In this document: piece by piece, positions 8,193 to 16,102 of the stretch
Numbering within the stretch: the first letter of the stretch is position 1
Layout: every line of letters starts with the position of its first letter
Assembly (NCBI RefSeq): GCF_007644045.2
Contig: NZ_VMDW02000136.1
Span: forward strand, 62,001 to 126,000
DNA: 64,000 nucleotides
Origin: Vogesella urethralis
GTDB taxonomy: Bacteria > Pseudomonadota > Gammaproteobacteria > Burkholderiales > Chromobacteriaceae
Reading direction: 5' to 3'
The notes under the pieces: generated by a model
The model's input: only the letters and a program-made list of their open reading frames with translations
The model's database searches: none
Told to the model about the DNA's origin: nothing
Made by a program: the position numbers and the translations under genes

Positions 8193-9406
8193 GTGCGTTT
8201 GGTGTACACGTGCACGCCACCGTAGATGGCGGCGCGGTCGCGCTGGTGCAGCTGGCGGTTGTAGGCGGGGTCGGTGTGCCAGCAGGCCAGCAGTTGCGGT
8301 GCCAGGCGGCCTTCCAGCGGCGAGCGGCTGCCGCCGGTGCGGAACACCACGCGCGCGCCCGGCGCGGCGGTGCGGGTGATGTGGCGCCATAGCGCGTTCA
8401 GCTGGGCGTCGTCCATCCAGTCTTGCGCGTCCAGCAGCGCGTAGGCGTCCAGGCTTTGCGGTGCGCGCTCGTCCAGGAAGTCGGTCAGCGACTGGTGATG
8501 CAGATGCAGTGCGGCCAACTGCTGGCGGATGGCGGTGTAGTGGGCTTGCTGCAGGTAGCGTGGCAGTGCGCGCTGGTTGCTGGTGTCGTAACGGCGGGCG
8601 AAGGCTTGCTGGGCGTAGGGGTTTTCGTCCAGCGGGAAGTCGCAGGCCAGGCGGCGCATGCGCGCTTCGAACAGCGCCGGCAGGTTGCCACCGGCGTCGC
8701 TACGCAGCGCGGCAAACTGCGCCGGCGGGATACCCATGCTGTACAGCACGCTTTCGCGGTGACACAGGAAGCGCAGCAGCGGGTGGCGGAATACCGGCGC
8801 CAAGTGGCGCTCGAATAGCTGTTTTTGCTCGTCCAGCGTGCCGGCTTCGGCCAGGCGGGCCAGGTTGCCGCCCAGCAGGCGTGCCAGCGTATGGCTGACG
8901 CCGATGAAGCGGCCCAGCAGGCCGTGGCGGTAGGCGTGGCAGGTAAACAGCGCGTAGCGCGGCGTGCCCCACAGGTTGCGTTGCTCCCAGTACTGGCGGG
9001 CGCTTACCGGCAGCGCGGCGGCCAGATAGCGGCGGTAGCGGTGGGCGTTCTGGCGCTGGTTGGCGTCGCCCAGAAAATCTAGCAGCGTGGCGTAGTCCGG
9101 CAGCTCGGCAAAGGCGGCTTTTTTCAGTGCCAGCATGGCCAGGTGGGCGTCGTTCAGGTCCACGGCGTGCACTTCGGCCGGTTGGCAGCTGAGGTAGGCC
9201 AAGGCGTTGCAACCGCCAGAAGCAATGGTGAGCACGCGCTTGCCCGGCTGCAGCTGCAGTGCGGCGATGTCCACATCCGGGTCTTCCCAGATCTGCGCGT
9301 AGACCAGCTGGCTGAACCAGCGGGCAAACAGCCGGTCGCCAATGGCTTTCAGACCGGTGGTGGTGCTGTTGTTGACCGCTTGCTTGACGAGGGTGGCAGT
9401 GCTCAT
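8189..9406 (-). CDS. BtaA-like DUF3419 protein (SAM:diacylglycerol 3-amino-3-carboxypropyltransferase family)
   Basis: 405 aa. It resembles BtaA, which transfers the aminocarboxypropyl group of S-adenosylmethionine to diacylglycerol in the first step of betaine-lipid (DGTS) synthesis. Visible family features are FSQLVYAQIWEDPDVD near residue 32, the SAM-binding loop VLTIASGGCNALAYL and AVDLNDAHLAMLALK, and the C-terminal VVFRTGGSRSPL. In alphaproteobacteria btaA is followed by methyltransferase btaB; here it is coupled to a GNAT-type gene. It diverges from the Zur-controlled cobW gene. SD-like GGAGG lies just upstream of the start. Confidence 0.82.
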   Translation of the reverse strand: MSTATLVKQAVNNSTTTGLKAIGDRLFARWFSQLVYAQIWEDPDVDIAALQLQPGKRVLTIASGGCNALAYLSCQPAEVHAVDLNDAHLAMLALKKAAFAELPDYATLLDFLGDANQRQNAHRYRRYLAAALPVSARQYWEQRNLWGTPRYALFTCHAYRHGLLGRFIGVSHTLARLLGGNLARLAEAGTLDEQKQLFERHLAPVFRHPLLRFLCHRESVLYSMGIPPAQFAALRSDAGGNLPALFEARMRRLACDFPLDENPYAQQAFARRYDTSNQRALPRYLQQAHYTAIRQQLAALHLHHQSLTDFLDERAPQSLDAYALLDAQDWMDDAQLNALWRHITRTAAPGARVVFRTGGSRSPLEGRLAPQLLACWHTDPAYNRQLHQRDRAAIYGGVHVYTKRT

Positions 9407-9498
9407 GGAAGCCTCCTGTTACCGGTTTTTACCGAATACTGATGGCTGTGCATGGCACCCGTATGACAATGCTGTTGCGCTGCCATGACGCAGGGGGC

Positions 9499-9527
9499 TT
9501 GACACGTGTGTTACAACATAACATGTT
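9499..9527 (+). promoter_or_regulatory. Predicted sigma-70 promoter of the zinc-allocation operon
   Basis: A perfect -35 TTGACA (9499-9504) is followed by a 17-bp spacer and a weak -10 (CATGTT, 9522-9527). The first Zur-type palindrome fills the spacer, the usual place for repression. Confidence 0.55.
9509..9523. promoter_or_regulatory. Zur box 1 (GTTA-N5-TAAC palindrome)
   Basis: TGTTACAACATAACA contains inverted GTTA/TAAC half-sites separated by 5 bp, matching the proteobacterial Zur consensus (GTTATAnnnTATAAC-like). It lies between the -35 and -10 of the cobW promoter. Confidence 0.75.
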
Positions 9528-9530
9528 TAC

Positions 9531-9545
9531 TGTTACGTTATAACG
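9531..9545. promoter_or_regulatory. Zur box 2 (GTTA-N5-TAAC palindrome)
   Basis: TGTTACGTTATAACG has the same GTTA-N5-TAAC architecture as box 1. The two GTTA half-sites are exactly 22 bp apart, about two helical turns, which suits cooperative binding on one DNA face. It ends 12 nt before the cobW start. Confidence 0.75.
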
Positions 9546-9557
9546 CTGGAGTTCGCC

Positions 9558-10796
9558 ATGACCGCCAAGCAAGACCCCCGCCTGCCCGTTACCGTGTTGT
9601 CCGGCTTTCTGGGTGCCGGCAAGACCACGCTGCTGAACCACATCCTGAACAACCGCGAAGGCCGCCGTGTTGCAGTGATCGTCAACGACATGTCCGAGGT
9701 GAACATCGACGCACGGCTGGTGCGCGAGGGCGGGGCGGCGCTGAGCCGCGCCGAAGAAAAGCTGGTGGAAATGAGCAATGGCTGCATCTGCTGCACATTG
9801 CGTGAAGACTTGCTGGTGGAAATCCGCAAGCTGGCCGCCGCCGGCCGTTTCGATTACCTGCCGATCGAGTCCACCGGCATTGCCGAGCCACTGCCGGTGG
9901 CGGAAACCTTCACCTTCCGTGACGATGATGGCCACAGCCTGTCCGATATCGCCCGGCTGGACACCATGGTGACCGTGGTGGACGGCTTTAACTTCCTGCG
10001 CGACTACAGCTCGCAAGACTTCCTGCACCAGCGCGGCGAGGCGGCCGGCGACGAAGACGAGCGCACGGTGGTGGACCTGCTGATCGAGCAGGTGGAGTTC
10101 TGCGACGTGATTGTGCTGAACAAGACCGACCTGATGTCGGCCGACGACATCCTGCGCCTGGAAGCCATCCTGGCCACCCTCAACCCGCGCGCGCGCATCG
10201 TCAAAAGCCACTTTGGCCGCGTGCCGCTGCACACGGTGCTGGACACCGGCCTGTTCGATTTCGATGCCGCCGCCGATGCGCCGGGCTGGCTGCAGGAACT
10301 GCGCGGCGAACACGTGCCGGAAACCGAAGAGTACGGCATTACCAGCTTTGTCTACCGCGCGCGCAAGCCCTTTCACCCGCAGCGCTTTTACCAGTGGGTG
10401 CAGCAGGGCTGGCCGGGTGTGGTGCGCTCCAAGGGTTATTTCTGGCTGGCCACGCGGCCGATGCTGGTGGGTAGCTGGTCGCAGGCCGGCGCCATGTCGC
10501 GTCACGGCCTGGGCGGTTTGTGGTGGGACGCGGTAGACCGCGAAGACTGGCCGCAGGACGACGAAAGCCGTGCCATCATCGCCAGCCGCTGGGCCGAGCC
10601 GTGGGGCGACCGCCAGCAGGAGCTGGTGCTGATCGGCATGGGCATGGACCAGGCTGCCCTCACAGCGGCATTTGATGCCTGCCTGCTCACCGACGCCGAG
10701 CTGGCCGCCGGCCCGGCCGCGTGGGCGGCGTTGCCGGACCCGTTCCCGCACTGGGGCGAAGCTGAAGAAGAACACGTCGAGGTACAGCCGGCATGA
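9558..10796 (+). CDS. CobW/COG0523-family GTPase, putative zinc metallochaperone (ZigA/YeiR-like)
   Basis: 412 aa. The Walker A is GFLGAGKT (residues 16-23), followed by the metal-binding CxCC motif SNGCICC (Cys76, Cys78, Cys79), the guanine-specificity motif NKTD, and a CobW C-terminal domain containing [22 protein letters not shown]0523 GTPases deliver metal, here most likely zinc, to client enzymes. It is the first gene of a three-gene operon with ATGA overlap to the dihydroorotase. Two Zur-type boxes lie upstream, so expression is expected when zinc is scarce. GGAG about 8 nt upstream supports the start. Confidence 0.92.
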   Translation: MTAKQDPRLPVTVLSGFLGAGKTTLLNHILNNREGRRVAVIVNDMSEVNIDARLVREGGAALSRAEEKLVEMSNGCICCTLREDLLVEIRKLAAAGRFDYLPIESTGIAEPLPVAETFTFRDDDGHSLSDIARLDTMVTVVDGFNFLRDYSSQDFLHQRGEAAGDEDERTVVDLLIEQVEFCDVIVLNKTDLMSADDILRLEAILATLNPRARIVKSHFGRVPLHTVLDTGLFDFDAAADAPGWLQELRGEHVPETEEYGITSFVYRARKPFHPQRFYQWVQQGWPGVVRSKGYFWLATRPMLVGSWSQAGAMSRHGLGGLWWDAVDREDWPQDDESRAIIASRWAEPWGDRQQELVLIGMGMDQAALTAAFDACLLTDAELAAGPAAWAALPDPFPHWGEAEEEHVEVQPA

Positions 10797-12133
10797 CGGG
10801 CGACATCCTGATCCGTAACGCACAGCTGGTGAACGAGGGCGGTGTCAGCGAAGGCGACGTGCTGGTGCGCCACGGCCGTATCGAGCGCATTGCCGGCGCC
10901 ATCGACGCCGACGCCACCCGCCACATCGACGCCGCTGGCGACTGGCTGCTGCCGGGCATGCTCGACGACCAGGTGCACTTTCGCGAGCCGGGGCTCACCC
11001 ACAAAGGCTGCATTGCCACCGAATCGCGCGCGGCGCTGGCCGGCGGCATTACCAGCTTCATGGACATGCCGAACACCACGCCCACCACCACCACGCTGGA
11101 CGCGCTGGCGCACAAGGAATGGTTGGCCGCACAGCACAGCGCGGCCAACTACGGCTTCCACTTCGGCGCCGCCAGCGACAACCTGGACCTGGTGGCCGCG
11201 CTGCCGCCGGAGCGGGTAGCCGGCGTCAAGGTATTCATGGGCGCCAGTACCGGCAATATGTTGCTGGACGAACCGGTGTTGCTGGAGCGCCTGTTTGCCA
11301 GCGTGCCCACCGTGCTGCTGGCGCACTGCGAACACACCCCCACGGTGGAAGCCGACAGCGCCCGGCTGCAGGCGCAATACGGCGACGCGGCTACCGCGGC
11401 GCTGCACCCGCAGGCCCGTAGCGCCGAGGCCTGCTGGCGCAGCAGCAGCCTGGCCGTGGGCCTGGCGCGGCAGTTTGGCACCCGCCTGCACGTATTGCAC
11501 CTCACCACCGCCCGCGAGCTGGCACTGTTCGACGCCGGGCCGCTGGCCGGCAAACGCATTACCGCCGAAGCCTGCGTCCACCACCTGCTGTTTGACGAGG
11601 CCGATTACGCCACGCTGGGCAACCGCCTGAAGTGCAACCCGTCGGTGAAAAGCGCCGCCGACCGCGCCGCCTTGTTGCAAGCCTTGCAGGATGGCCGCCT
11701 CGACGTCATCGGCACCGACCACGCGCCGCACACCACCGAAGAAAAGGCGCGCCCGTACTGGCAGGCACCCAGTGGTTTGCCGCTGGTGCAGCACGCGTTG
11801 CCAGCATTGATGGCGCTGGTGGATGACGGCGTGTTGACGCTCCCGCAGCTGGTACAGAAAACCAGCCACAACGTGGCCGAGCTGTTCGCCATCCGTGAGC
11901 GCGGTTACCTGCGCGAAGGTTACTGGGCCGACCTGGCCTTGCTGGCACGCGGTGCCGGCCCGGTACTGCCGGTGATGTCGCGCTGCGGCTGGTCGCCGTT
12001 CGAGCAGCGCCCGTTGCGTCATCACGTGCGCGCCACTGTGGTGTCCGGCCAACTGGGCTGGTACCAGGGGCAGGTGTTGCCGGGCGTGCAGGGCAGGGCC
12101 TTGCAATACCAGCGCAGCGGAGGCGGGCGATGA
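10793..12133 (+). CDS. pyrC: Dihydroorotase, Zur-linked alternative PyrC (DDQVHF subtype)
   Basis: 446 aa, amidohydrolase fold; it cyclises carbamoyl-aspartate in pyrimidine synthesis. Active-site elements visible are [10 protein letters not shown] (residues 58-67), [10 protein letters not shown] (Lys that is carboxylated in the family), [16 protein letters not shown] and GTDHAPHT. The usual HxH zinc pair reads Gln60-Val-His62, a substitution I recall as standard in a PyrC subtype that includes the P. aeruginosa Zur-regulon paralogue and a Porphyromonas structure. It is coupled by ATGA overlaps to cobW upstream and DUF1826 downstream. A second, housekeeping dihydroorotase is expected elsewhere in the genome. 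Confidence 0.9.
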   Translation: MTGDILIRNAQLVNEGGVSEGDVLVRHGRIERIAGAIDADATRHIDAAGDWLLPGMLDDQVHFREPGLTHKGCIATESRAALAGGITSFMDMPNTTPTTTTLDALAHKEWLAAQHSAANYGFHFGAASDNLDLVAALPPERVAGVKVFMGASTGNMLLDEPVLLERLFASVPTVLLAHCEHTPTVEADSARLQAQYGDAATAALHPQARSAEACWRSSSLAVGLARQFGTRLHVLHLTTARELALFDAGPLAGKRITAEACVHHLLFDEADYATLGNRLKCNPSVKSAADRAALLQALQDGRLDVIGTDHAPHTTEEKARPYWQAPSGLPLVQHALPALMALVDDGVLTLPQLVQKTSHNVAELFAIRERGYLREGYWADLALLARGAGPVLPVMSRCGWSPFEQRPLRHHVRATVVSGQLGWYQGQVLPGVQGRALQYQRSGGGR

Positions 12134-12765
12134 ACGACGTGGTGGTGTGCAATGATCTGGCCGGCTTGCCAGCCATCCTGCAGCCATCGGTGCAGCTGCT
12201 GCACTGGCAGCGCCCGTTGCCGCCGGCCATCGCGCCCTATCTGGCCGGCCTGGCCGCCGACGGCCGGCTGCGGCTAGGGCTGCGCGGCCAACTGCAGCCA
12301 GGTGAGCAGCCAGACCTGAGTGCCTGGCCCGCCGCGCCGGGGCGGGACGCTGCCGCCGCCGATCTGGCGCTACTGGCCGACCTGTTCGGCACGCTGCTGG
12401 GCTGCCCGCAAGTGGGCTGGCGTATCGAGGTGCTGCAGCAGGCGATGTGCCCGCGCTTTCATGTGGATCGCACCGGCATCCGCCTGGTGTGCACCTGGCA
12501 GGGGGCCGGCACCGAATGGCTGGCCGAAGCCGACGCCGACCGCCGCTATCTGGGCGCCGCCAGTGGCGGGTTGCCGGATGTGGCAAGCGGGCTGATGCGT
12601 AGTCAGCAAGTTGGCCGCAGCGGGGCCGGTGAGGTGCTGTTGTTGAAGGGCAGCTTGTGGCAGGGCAATGCCGGACGCGGTGCCATCCACCGCTCGCCAG
12701 CGGTAGACGGCGATGTACCGAGGGTGATGTTGGCGCTGGATGCGCTGTGGGAGCAGGGCGGGTAA
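12130..12765 (+). CDS. DUF1826 family protein of the zinc-homeostasis cluster
   Basis: 211 aa with no known biochemical function. Conserved-looking motifs are MCPRFHVDRTGIRLVCTW (residues 106-123), GTEWL (128-132) and LLKGSLWQGNAGRGAIHRSP (171-190). His111-x-Asp113 with a distal His187 resembles the HxD...H metal triad of cupin/2-oxoglutarate oxygenase folds; this is my inference. DUF1826 genes are known neighbours of COG0523 GTPases in Zur regulons. It is the last gene of the operon and starts inside an ATGA overlap. Confidence 0.8.
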   Translation: MNDVVVCNDLAGLPAILQPSVQLLHWQRPLPPAIAPYLAGLAADGRLRLGLRGQLQPGEQPDLSAWPAAPGRDAAAADLALLADLFGTLLGCPQVGWRIEVLQQAMCPRFHVDRTGIRLVCTWQGAGTEWLAEADADRRYLGAASGGLPDVASGLMRSQQVGRSGAGEVLLLKGSLWQGNAGRGAIHRSPAVDGDVPRVMLALDALWEQGG

Positions 12766-12822
12766 TCACCCACGTGATTGCATTTGCCTATGGCATGCCG
12801 GTTACAGACGGTTACGATTTGC

Positions 12823-12836
12823 TTGATCTGGATCAG
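12823..12836. promoter_or_regulatory. FNR/ANR-type box upstream of feoA
   Basis: TTGATCTGGATCAG differs from the consensus TTGAT-N4-ATCAA at only the last base. It lies 93 nt before the feoA start. FNR activation of feoAB under low oxygen is well established in other proteobacteria. Confidence 0.65.
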
Positions 12837-12872
12837 GTTTGGCGGATGTACATGGCTCGGGCTTATTGCTAC

Positions 12873-12891
12873 GATAAAAAGAATTAATCTC
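12873..12891. promoter_or_regulatory. Possible Fur box upstream of feoA
   Basis: The 19-mer starting GATAAAAAGAATTAATC matches about 13 of 19 positions of the Fur consensus. It is placed 38 nt before the feoA start, where Fur repression would be expected, but AT-rich promoter sequence alone could give this score. Confidence 0.35.
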
Positions 12892-12928
12892 ATTTGACGT
12901 TCTTCGCATCGATCGCAAGGAGCACGCT

Positions 12929-13198
12929 TTGTCCCACTCTGCTACCCCGCTGCACCTGTTGCCCAAGGGCACCCGTGCCACCATCGTTGACATTGCCAGC
13001 CACAGCCACTTTGGCGAGCTGGACGCGCAGGTGACGTTGCGCCTGAAAGAGCTGGGCTTCCTGCCCGGCGCCGTGCTGCAGGTGATCGGCTTTGGCCTGT
13101 TTGGCGCCGACCCGGTTGCCGTACGCATCAACGGTACCAAGTTCGGCCTGCGCCGCAGCGAAGCCGCCAAGATCATTACCTCCGTCCATCCTGCCTGA
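12929..13198 (+). CDS. feoA: Ferrous iron transport protein FeoA
   Basis: 89 aa, a small SH3-fold cytosolic protein that acts with FeoB in Fe2+ uptake. Visible features are LPKGTRATIVDI, VTLRLKELGFLPGAVLQVI and VAVRINGTKFGLRRSEAAKI, the standard FeoA pattern. Translation most likely starts at TTG (12929), preceded by AAGGAG about 8 nt upstream. feoB begins 7 nt after the stop. FNR-type and possible Fur sites lie upstream. Confidence 0.93.
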   Translation: MSHSATPLHLLPKGTRATIVDIASHSHFGELDAQVTLRLKELGFLPGAVLQVIGFGLFGADPVAVRINGTKFGLRRSEAAKIITSVHPA

Positions 13199-13205
13199 TT
13201 CCGTC

Positions 13206-15050
13206 ATGTCCCAATCCCTTTTGCGTTTTGCCCTGGTGGGTAACCCCAACTGCGGCAAGACCGCGCTATTCAATAGCCTGACCGGCGCCCGCGCCAAAGT
13301 GGCCAACTACGCCGGCGTCACCGTCGAAAAACGGCTGGGCCCACTGGCCGGCCTGGGCCGTCCGGCCGAGCTGATCGACTTGCCCGGTACCTACAGCCTG
13401 TATGTGGCCTCGCCCGACGAGCAGGTGGCGCGTCGCGTCATCCTGGGCGAAATGGCCGGTGAAGCCGCCCCCGACGCGCTGGTAGCGGTAGTGGACGCCA
13501 CCAATATCAAGCTGGGCCTGCGCCTGGTGCTGGAGCTGCAGGCGCTGGGCTTGCCGATGATCCTGGCGCTGAACCTGGCTGATGCGGCGCGCAGCCGTGG
13601 CATTACCATCGACACCGCCATGCTGTCGCAACAGCTGGGCATGCCGGTGGTGGAAACCGTCGCCGTGCGCAAGAACGGTGTCGCCGACCTGCAAGCCGCG
13701 CTGGCCGAGTGTGCGGCCAACGCCGGCAGCCGCAGCGGCCGCCTGGCCTTGCCGGAACGCGCCGAGGCGGTGGAAGACCTGTACGCCCGGATCGACCAAC
13801 TGCTGGCCGCCAGCGTGTCGGCGCCGTCGCAAGCGCCGGCCTGGCAAGACAAACTGGACGCACTGGTGATGCACCCGGTGCTGGGCCTGCTGCTACTGGC
13901 CACCATCCTGCTGCTGATGTTCCAGGCGGTATTTGCCTGGGCAGCGCCGGTGATGGACGGCATTGATGCCGCCATGGCCTGGCTGGGCGAAACCGCCGGC
14001 GCGCTGCTGCCGGCCGGCATCCTGCACGATTTTGTGGTGGATGGCCTGATCGCCGGCGTCGGCGGCGTGCTGGTGTTCCTGCCGCAGATCATCATCCTGT
14101 TTGCTTTCATCCTGGCGCTGGAAGACTCCGGCTATCTGCCGCGTGCGGCCTTCTTGCTGGACCGTCTGATGCGCGGCGTGGGCCTGTCCGGCCGTTCGTT
14201 CATCCCCATGCTGTCCAGCTTTGCCTGCGCGGTACCCGGCATCATGTCCACGCGCAGCATTGCCGACCCGAAAGAACGGCTGGTCACCATCCTCACTGCA
14301 CCGCTGATGACGTGCTCGGCGCGGCTGCCGGTGTACGCGGTGGTGATTGGGGCTTTTGTGCCGCAGCAAAGCGTGTGGGGCGTGTTCAACCTGCAGGGCC
14401 TGACGCTGTTTGCCTTGTACATCGCCGGTATCGCCAGCGCGGCGCTGGTGGCCTGGGTGATGCGCCGTCGCGAGGCGGCCAGCCAGAGCTTTCCGCTGCT
14501 GCTGGAGCTGCCCAACTACCGCTGGCCCAATGCTTATCATTTTGTGCTGGGGCTGAAAGAGCGGGCGTGGATTTTCCTGCGCCGCGTAGGCACCATCATC
14601 CTGGCCTTGTCCATCGTGCTGTGGTTTCTGGCCACCTTTCCGCATGCCCCGGCTAACGCCACGCTGCCGGCCATCGAATACAGCTTTGCCGGCATGTTGG
14701 GCAAGACCATGCAGCCGCTGTTCGAGCCGCTGGGTTTCAACTGGCAGATGTGCATTGCGCTGATTCCGGCCATGGCCGCGCGCGAGGTGGCGGTGAGCGC
14801 GCTGGCCACCGTGTACGCGGTTGGCGGGGAAGACGCGCTGGGTAGCGCGCTGGCACACGACTGGGCATTGCCGGTGGCCTTGGCCTACCTGGCCTGGTTT
14901 GTATACGCCCCGCAGTGCCTGGCCACCATTGCGGTGGTACGCCGCGAAACCAACTCGCTGCGCGCTACCGTCATCTTCACCGCTTACCTGTTTGCGCTGG
15001 CGTACTTCGCCGCGCTACTGGTGCGCCATATCGCGGCCCTGTGGGCCTGA
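13206..15050 (+). CDS. feoB: Ferrous iron transporter FeoB
   Basis: 614 aa. An N-terminal G domain carries G1 GNPNCGKT (12-19), G2/switch NYAGVTVEK, G3 DLPGTYSL and G4-like NLAD. It is followed by membrane Gate domains, with LPRAAFLLDRLMRGVGLSGRSFIPMLSSFACAVPGIM containing the conserved Cys of the transport path and a second Gate near AMAAREVAVSALATVYA. The size is typical of the shorter betaproteobacterial FeoB. It lies between feoA and a small Cys-rich protein, as one transcription unit. Confidence 0.95.
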   Translation: MSQSLLRFALVGNPNCGKTALFNSLTGARAKVANYAGVTVEKRLGPLAGLGRPAELIDLPGTYSLYVASPDEQVARRVILGEMAGEAAPDALVAVVDATNIKLGLRLVLELQALGLPMILALNLADAARSRGITIDTAMLSQQLGMPVVETVAVRKNGVADLQAALAECAANAGSRSGRLALPERAEAVEDLYARIDQLLAASVSAPSQAPAWQDKLDALVMHPVLGLLLLATILLLMFQAVFAWAAPVMDGIDAAMAWLGETAGALLPAGILHDFVVDGLIAGVGGVLVFLPQIIILFAFILALEDSGYLPRAAFLLDRLMRGVGLSGRSFIPMLSSFACAVPGIMSTRSIADPKERLVTILTAPLMTCSARLPVYAVVIGAFVPQQSVWGVFNLQGLTLFALYIAGIASAALVAWVMRRREAASQSFPLLLELPNYRWPNAYHFVLGLKERAWIFLRRVGTIILALSIVLWFLATFPHAPANATLPAIEYSFAGMLGKTMQPLFEPLGFNWQMCIALIPAMAAREVAVSALATVYAVGGEDALGSALAHDWALPVALAYLAWFVYAPQCLATIAVVRRETNSLRATVIFTAYLFALAYFAALLVRHIAALWA

Positions 15051-15065
15051 AGCAAGGAGACGAAC

Positions 15066-15233
15066 ATGAATGAAGGCATGCAAGGGGCCATTGTCGGCCT
15101 GATGGTGGCGGGCGCTGCGCTGTACCTGTTGCGCAAGTACTTGCCGCGTCGTCGCAAGCCAGCGCCGGGCGAGGCCAAGCAGGCTGGCAGTTGCGGTAGC
15201 TGCGGCAGCTGCAAAGGGGGCGGCTGCCACTAA
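15066..15233 (+). CDS. Small FeoB-associated Cys-rich membrane protein
   Basis: 55 aa. It has one N-terminal membrane segment (about residues 7-21, AIVGLMVAGAALYLL), a basic patch (RKYLPRRRKP) and a C-terminal Cys cluster SCGSCGSCKGGGCH (four Cys). This is the pattern of the FeoB-associated Cys-rich protein family (PF12669-like), which takes the FeoC position in many feo operons. It begins 15 nt after feoB with AAGGAG in front and ends before a terminator. A role in iron handling or protein interaction with FeoB is inferred from position. Confidence 0.8.
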   Translation: MNEGMQGAIVGLMVAGAALYLLRKYLPRRRKPAPGEAKQAGSCGSCGSCKGGGCH

Positions 15234-15256
15234 GCGGTGCCTGCATCTTGCCAACC

Positions 15257-15284
15257 ACAACCCTGCCCGATGGCAGGGTTGTTC
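15257..15284 (+). terminator. Terminator of the feo operon
   Basis: An 11-bp perfect stem (15257-15267 / 15272-15282), loop CGAT, is followed by TCATTT. It lies 24 nt after the small Cys-rich gene. Confidence 0.7.
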
Positions 15285-15361
15285 ATTTGCAGCGCGCCAT
15301 TCTTGAGCCGCGGTCGTGCCTGATATAGGCTCAAACATATCGATACCTATGGCTGACAATA

Positions 15362-16102
15362 ATGAAAAAAACCTTGCTGGCGGGCTGCGTTGCTGCCTGC
15401 CTATGGCCGCTGATGCCGGCCACGGCAGCCAATATCCGCGCGTACACCGAGGCGCTGCCGCCGCTGAATTTTGCGCAGGATGGCCGCGTTACCGGCTTTG
15501 CCAGTGACTTGCTGCGCGAGATGGCCGCCGAGGCTGGCCACAGTGTGCAGCTGGAGGTGATGCCGTGGATACGCGCCTACCGCACCGTCAAGCAGCAGCC
15601 AGGCAGCGCGCTGTACAGCATCGTGCGCAACCCGGAGCGTGAGGCGTTGTTCAAGTGGGTAGGGCCGATCGCGCCGCGCCGGATAATGGTGTACGCGCAG
15701 GCCAGCCGGCCCGACGTAGTCATCCGTCAGCAGCAAGACCTGCTGCGCTATCGGCTAGGGGTGTTGGCCGAGTCCGGCGCCGCCAGCCAACTGCTGCAAC
15801 TGGGCGTGCCGGCCACGCAGCTGGAGTACGGGCAGAGTGACGAGGTCAACCTGAAGAAGTTGCTGCTCGGGCGCGCAGATGGCGTGGTGATGCTGGACTG
15901 GGCCATGCGCTGGCAGCAAAAACTGCAGCAGGTGGACGCCACCCGCATCCGCCCGGTATGGACGCTGGACCAGCGCTACCAGTACTGGTTTGCCTTTAAT
16001 AAAGACACCGACCCCGCCCTGTTGCGCAGCCTGCAGCAGGCGCTGGACCGGCTGCGTGCCGACGGCCGGCTGGCAGCCTTGCGCAAGCGTTACGGCGCCT
16101 GA
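15362..16102 (+). CDS. Periplasmic SBP_bac_3-type substrate-binding protein
   Basis: 246 aa, with signal peptide MKKTLLAGCVAACLWPLMPATA. The mature part resembles solute-binding family 3 (amino-acid-type): IRAYTEALPPLNF, GFASDLLREMAAEAG, then the lobe-2 region LRYRLGVLAESGAASQLL. No permease or ATPase gene is adjacent, as in many Chromobacteriaceae paralogues that may be sensors or orphan binders. The 3' end overlaps the convergent LysR gene by 13 bp. The ligand is unknown. Confidence 0.8.
   Translation: MKKTLLAGCVAACLWPLMPATAANIRAYTEALPPLNFAQDGRVTGFASDLLREMAAEAGHSVQLEVMPWIRAYRTVKQQPGSALYSIVRNPEREALFKWVGPIAPRRIMVYAQASRPDVVIRQQQDLLRYRLGVLAESGAASQLLQLGVPATQLEYGQSDEVNLKKLLLGRADGVVMLDWAMRWQQKLQQVDATRIRPVWTLDQRYQYWFAFNKDTDPALLRSLQQALDRLRADGRLAALRKRYGA

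Noticed and set aside
9463-9490. Two TGTCAT-like half-sites (minus strand) 22 bp apart upstream of the btaA-like gene, a possible Pho box
   Set aside because: The middle 11-bp repeat expected of a Pho box is absent and one half-site is mismatched; phosphate control would make sense biologically but the sequence support is too weak.
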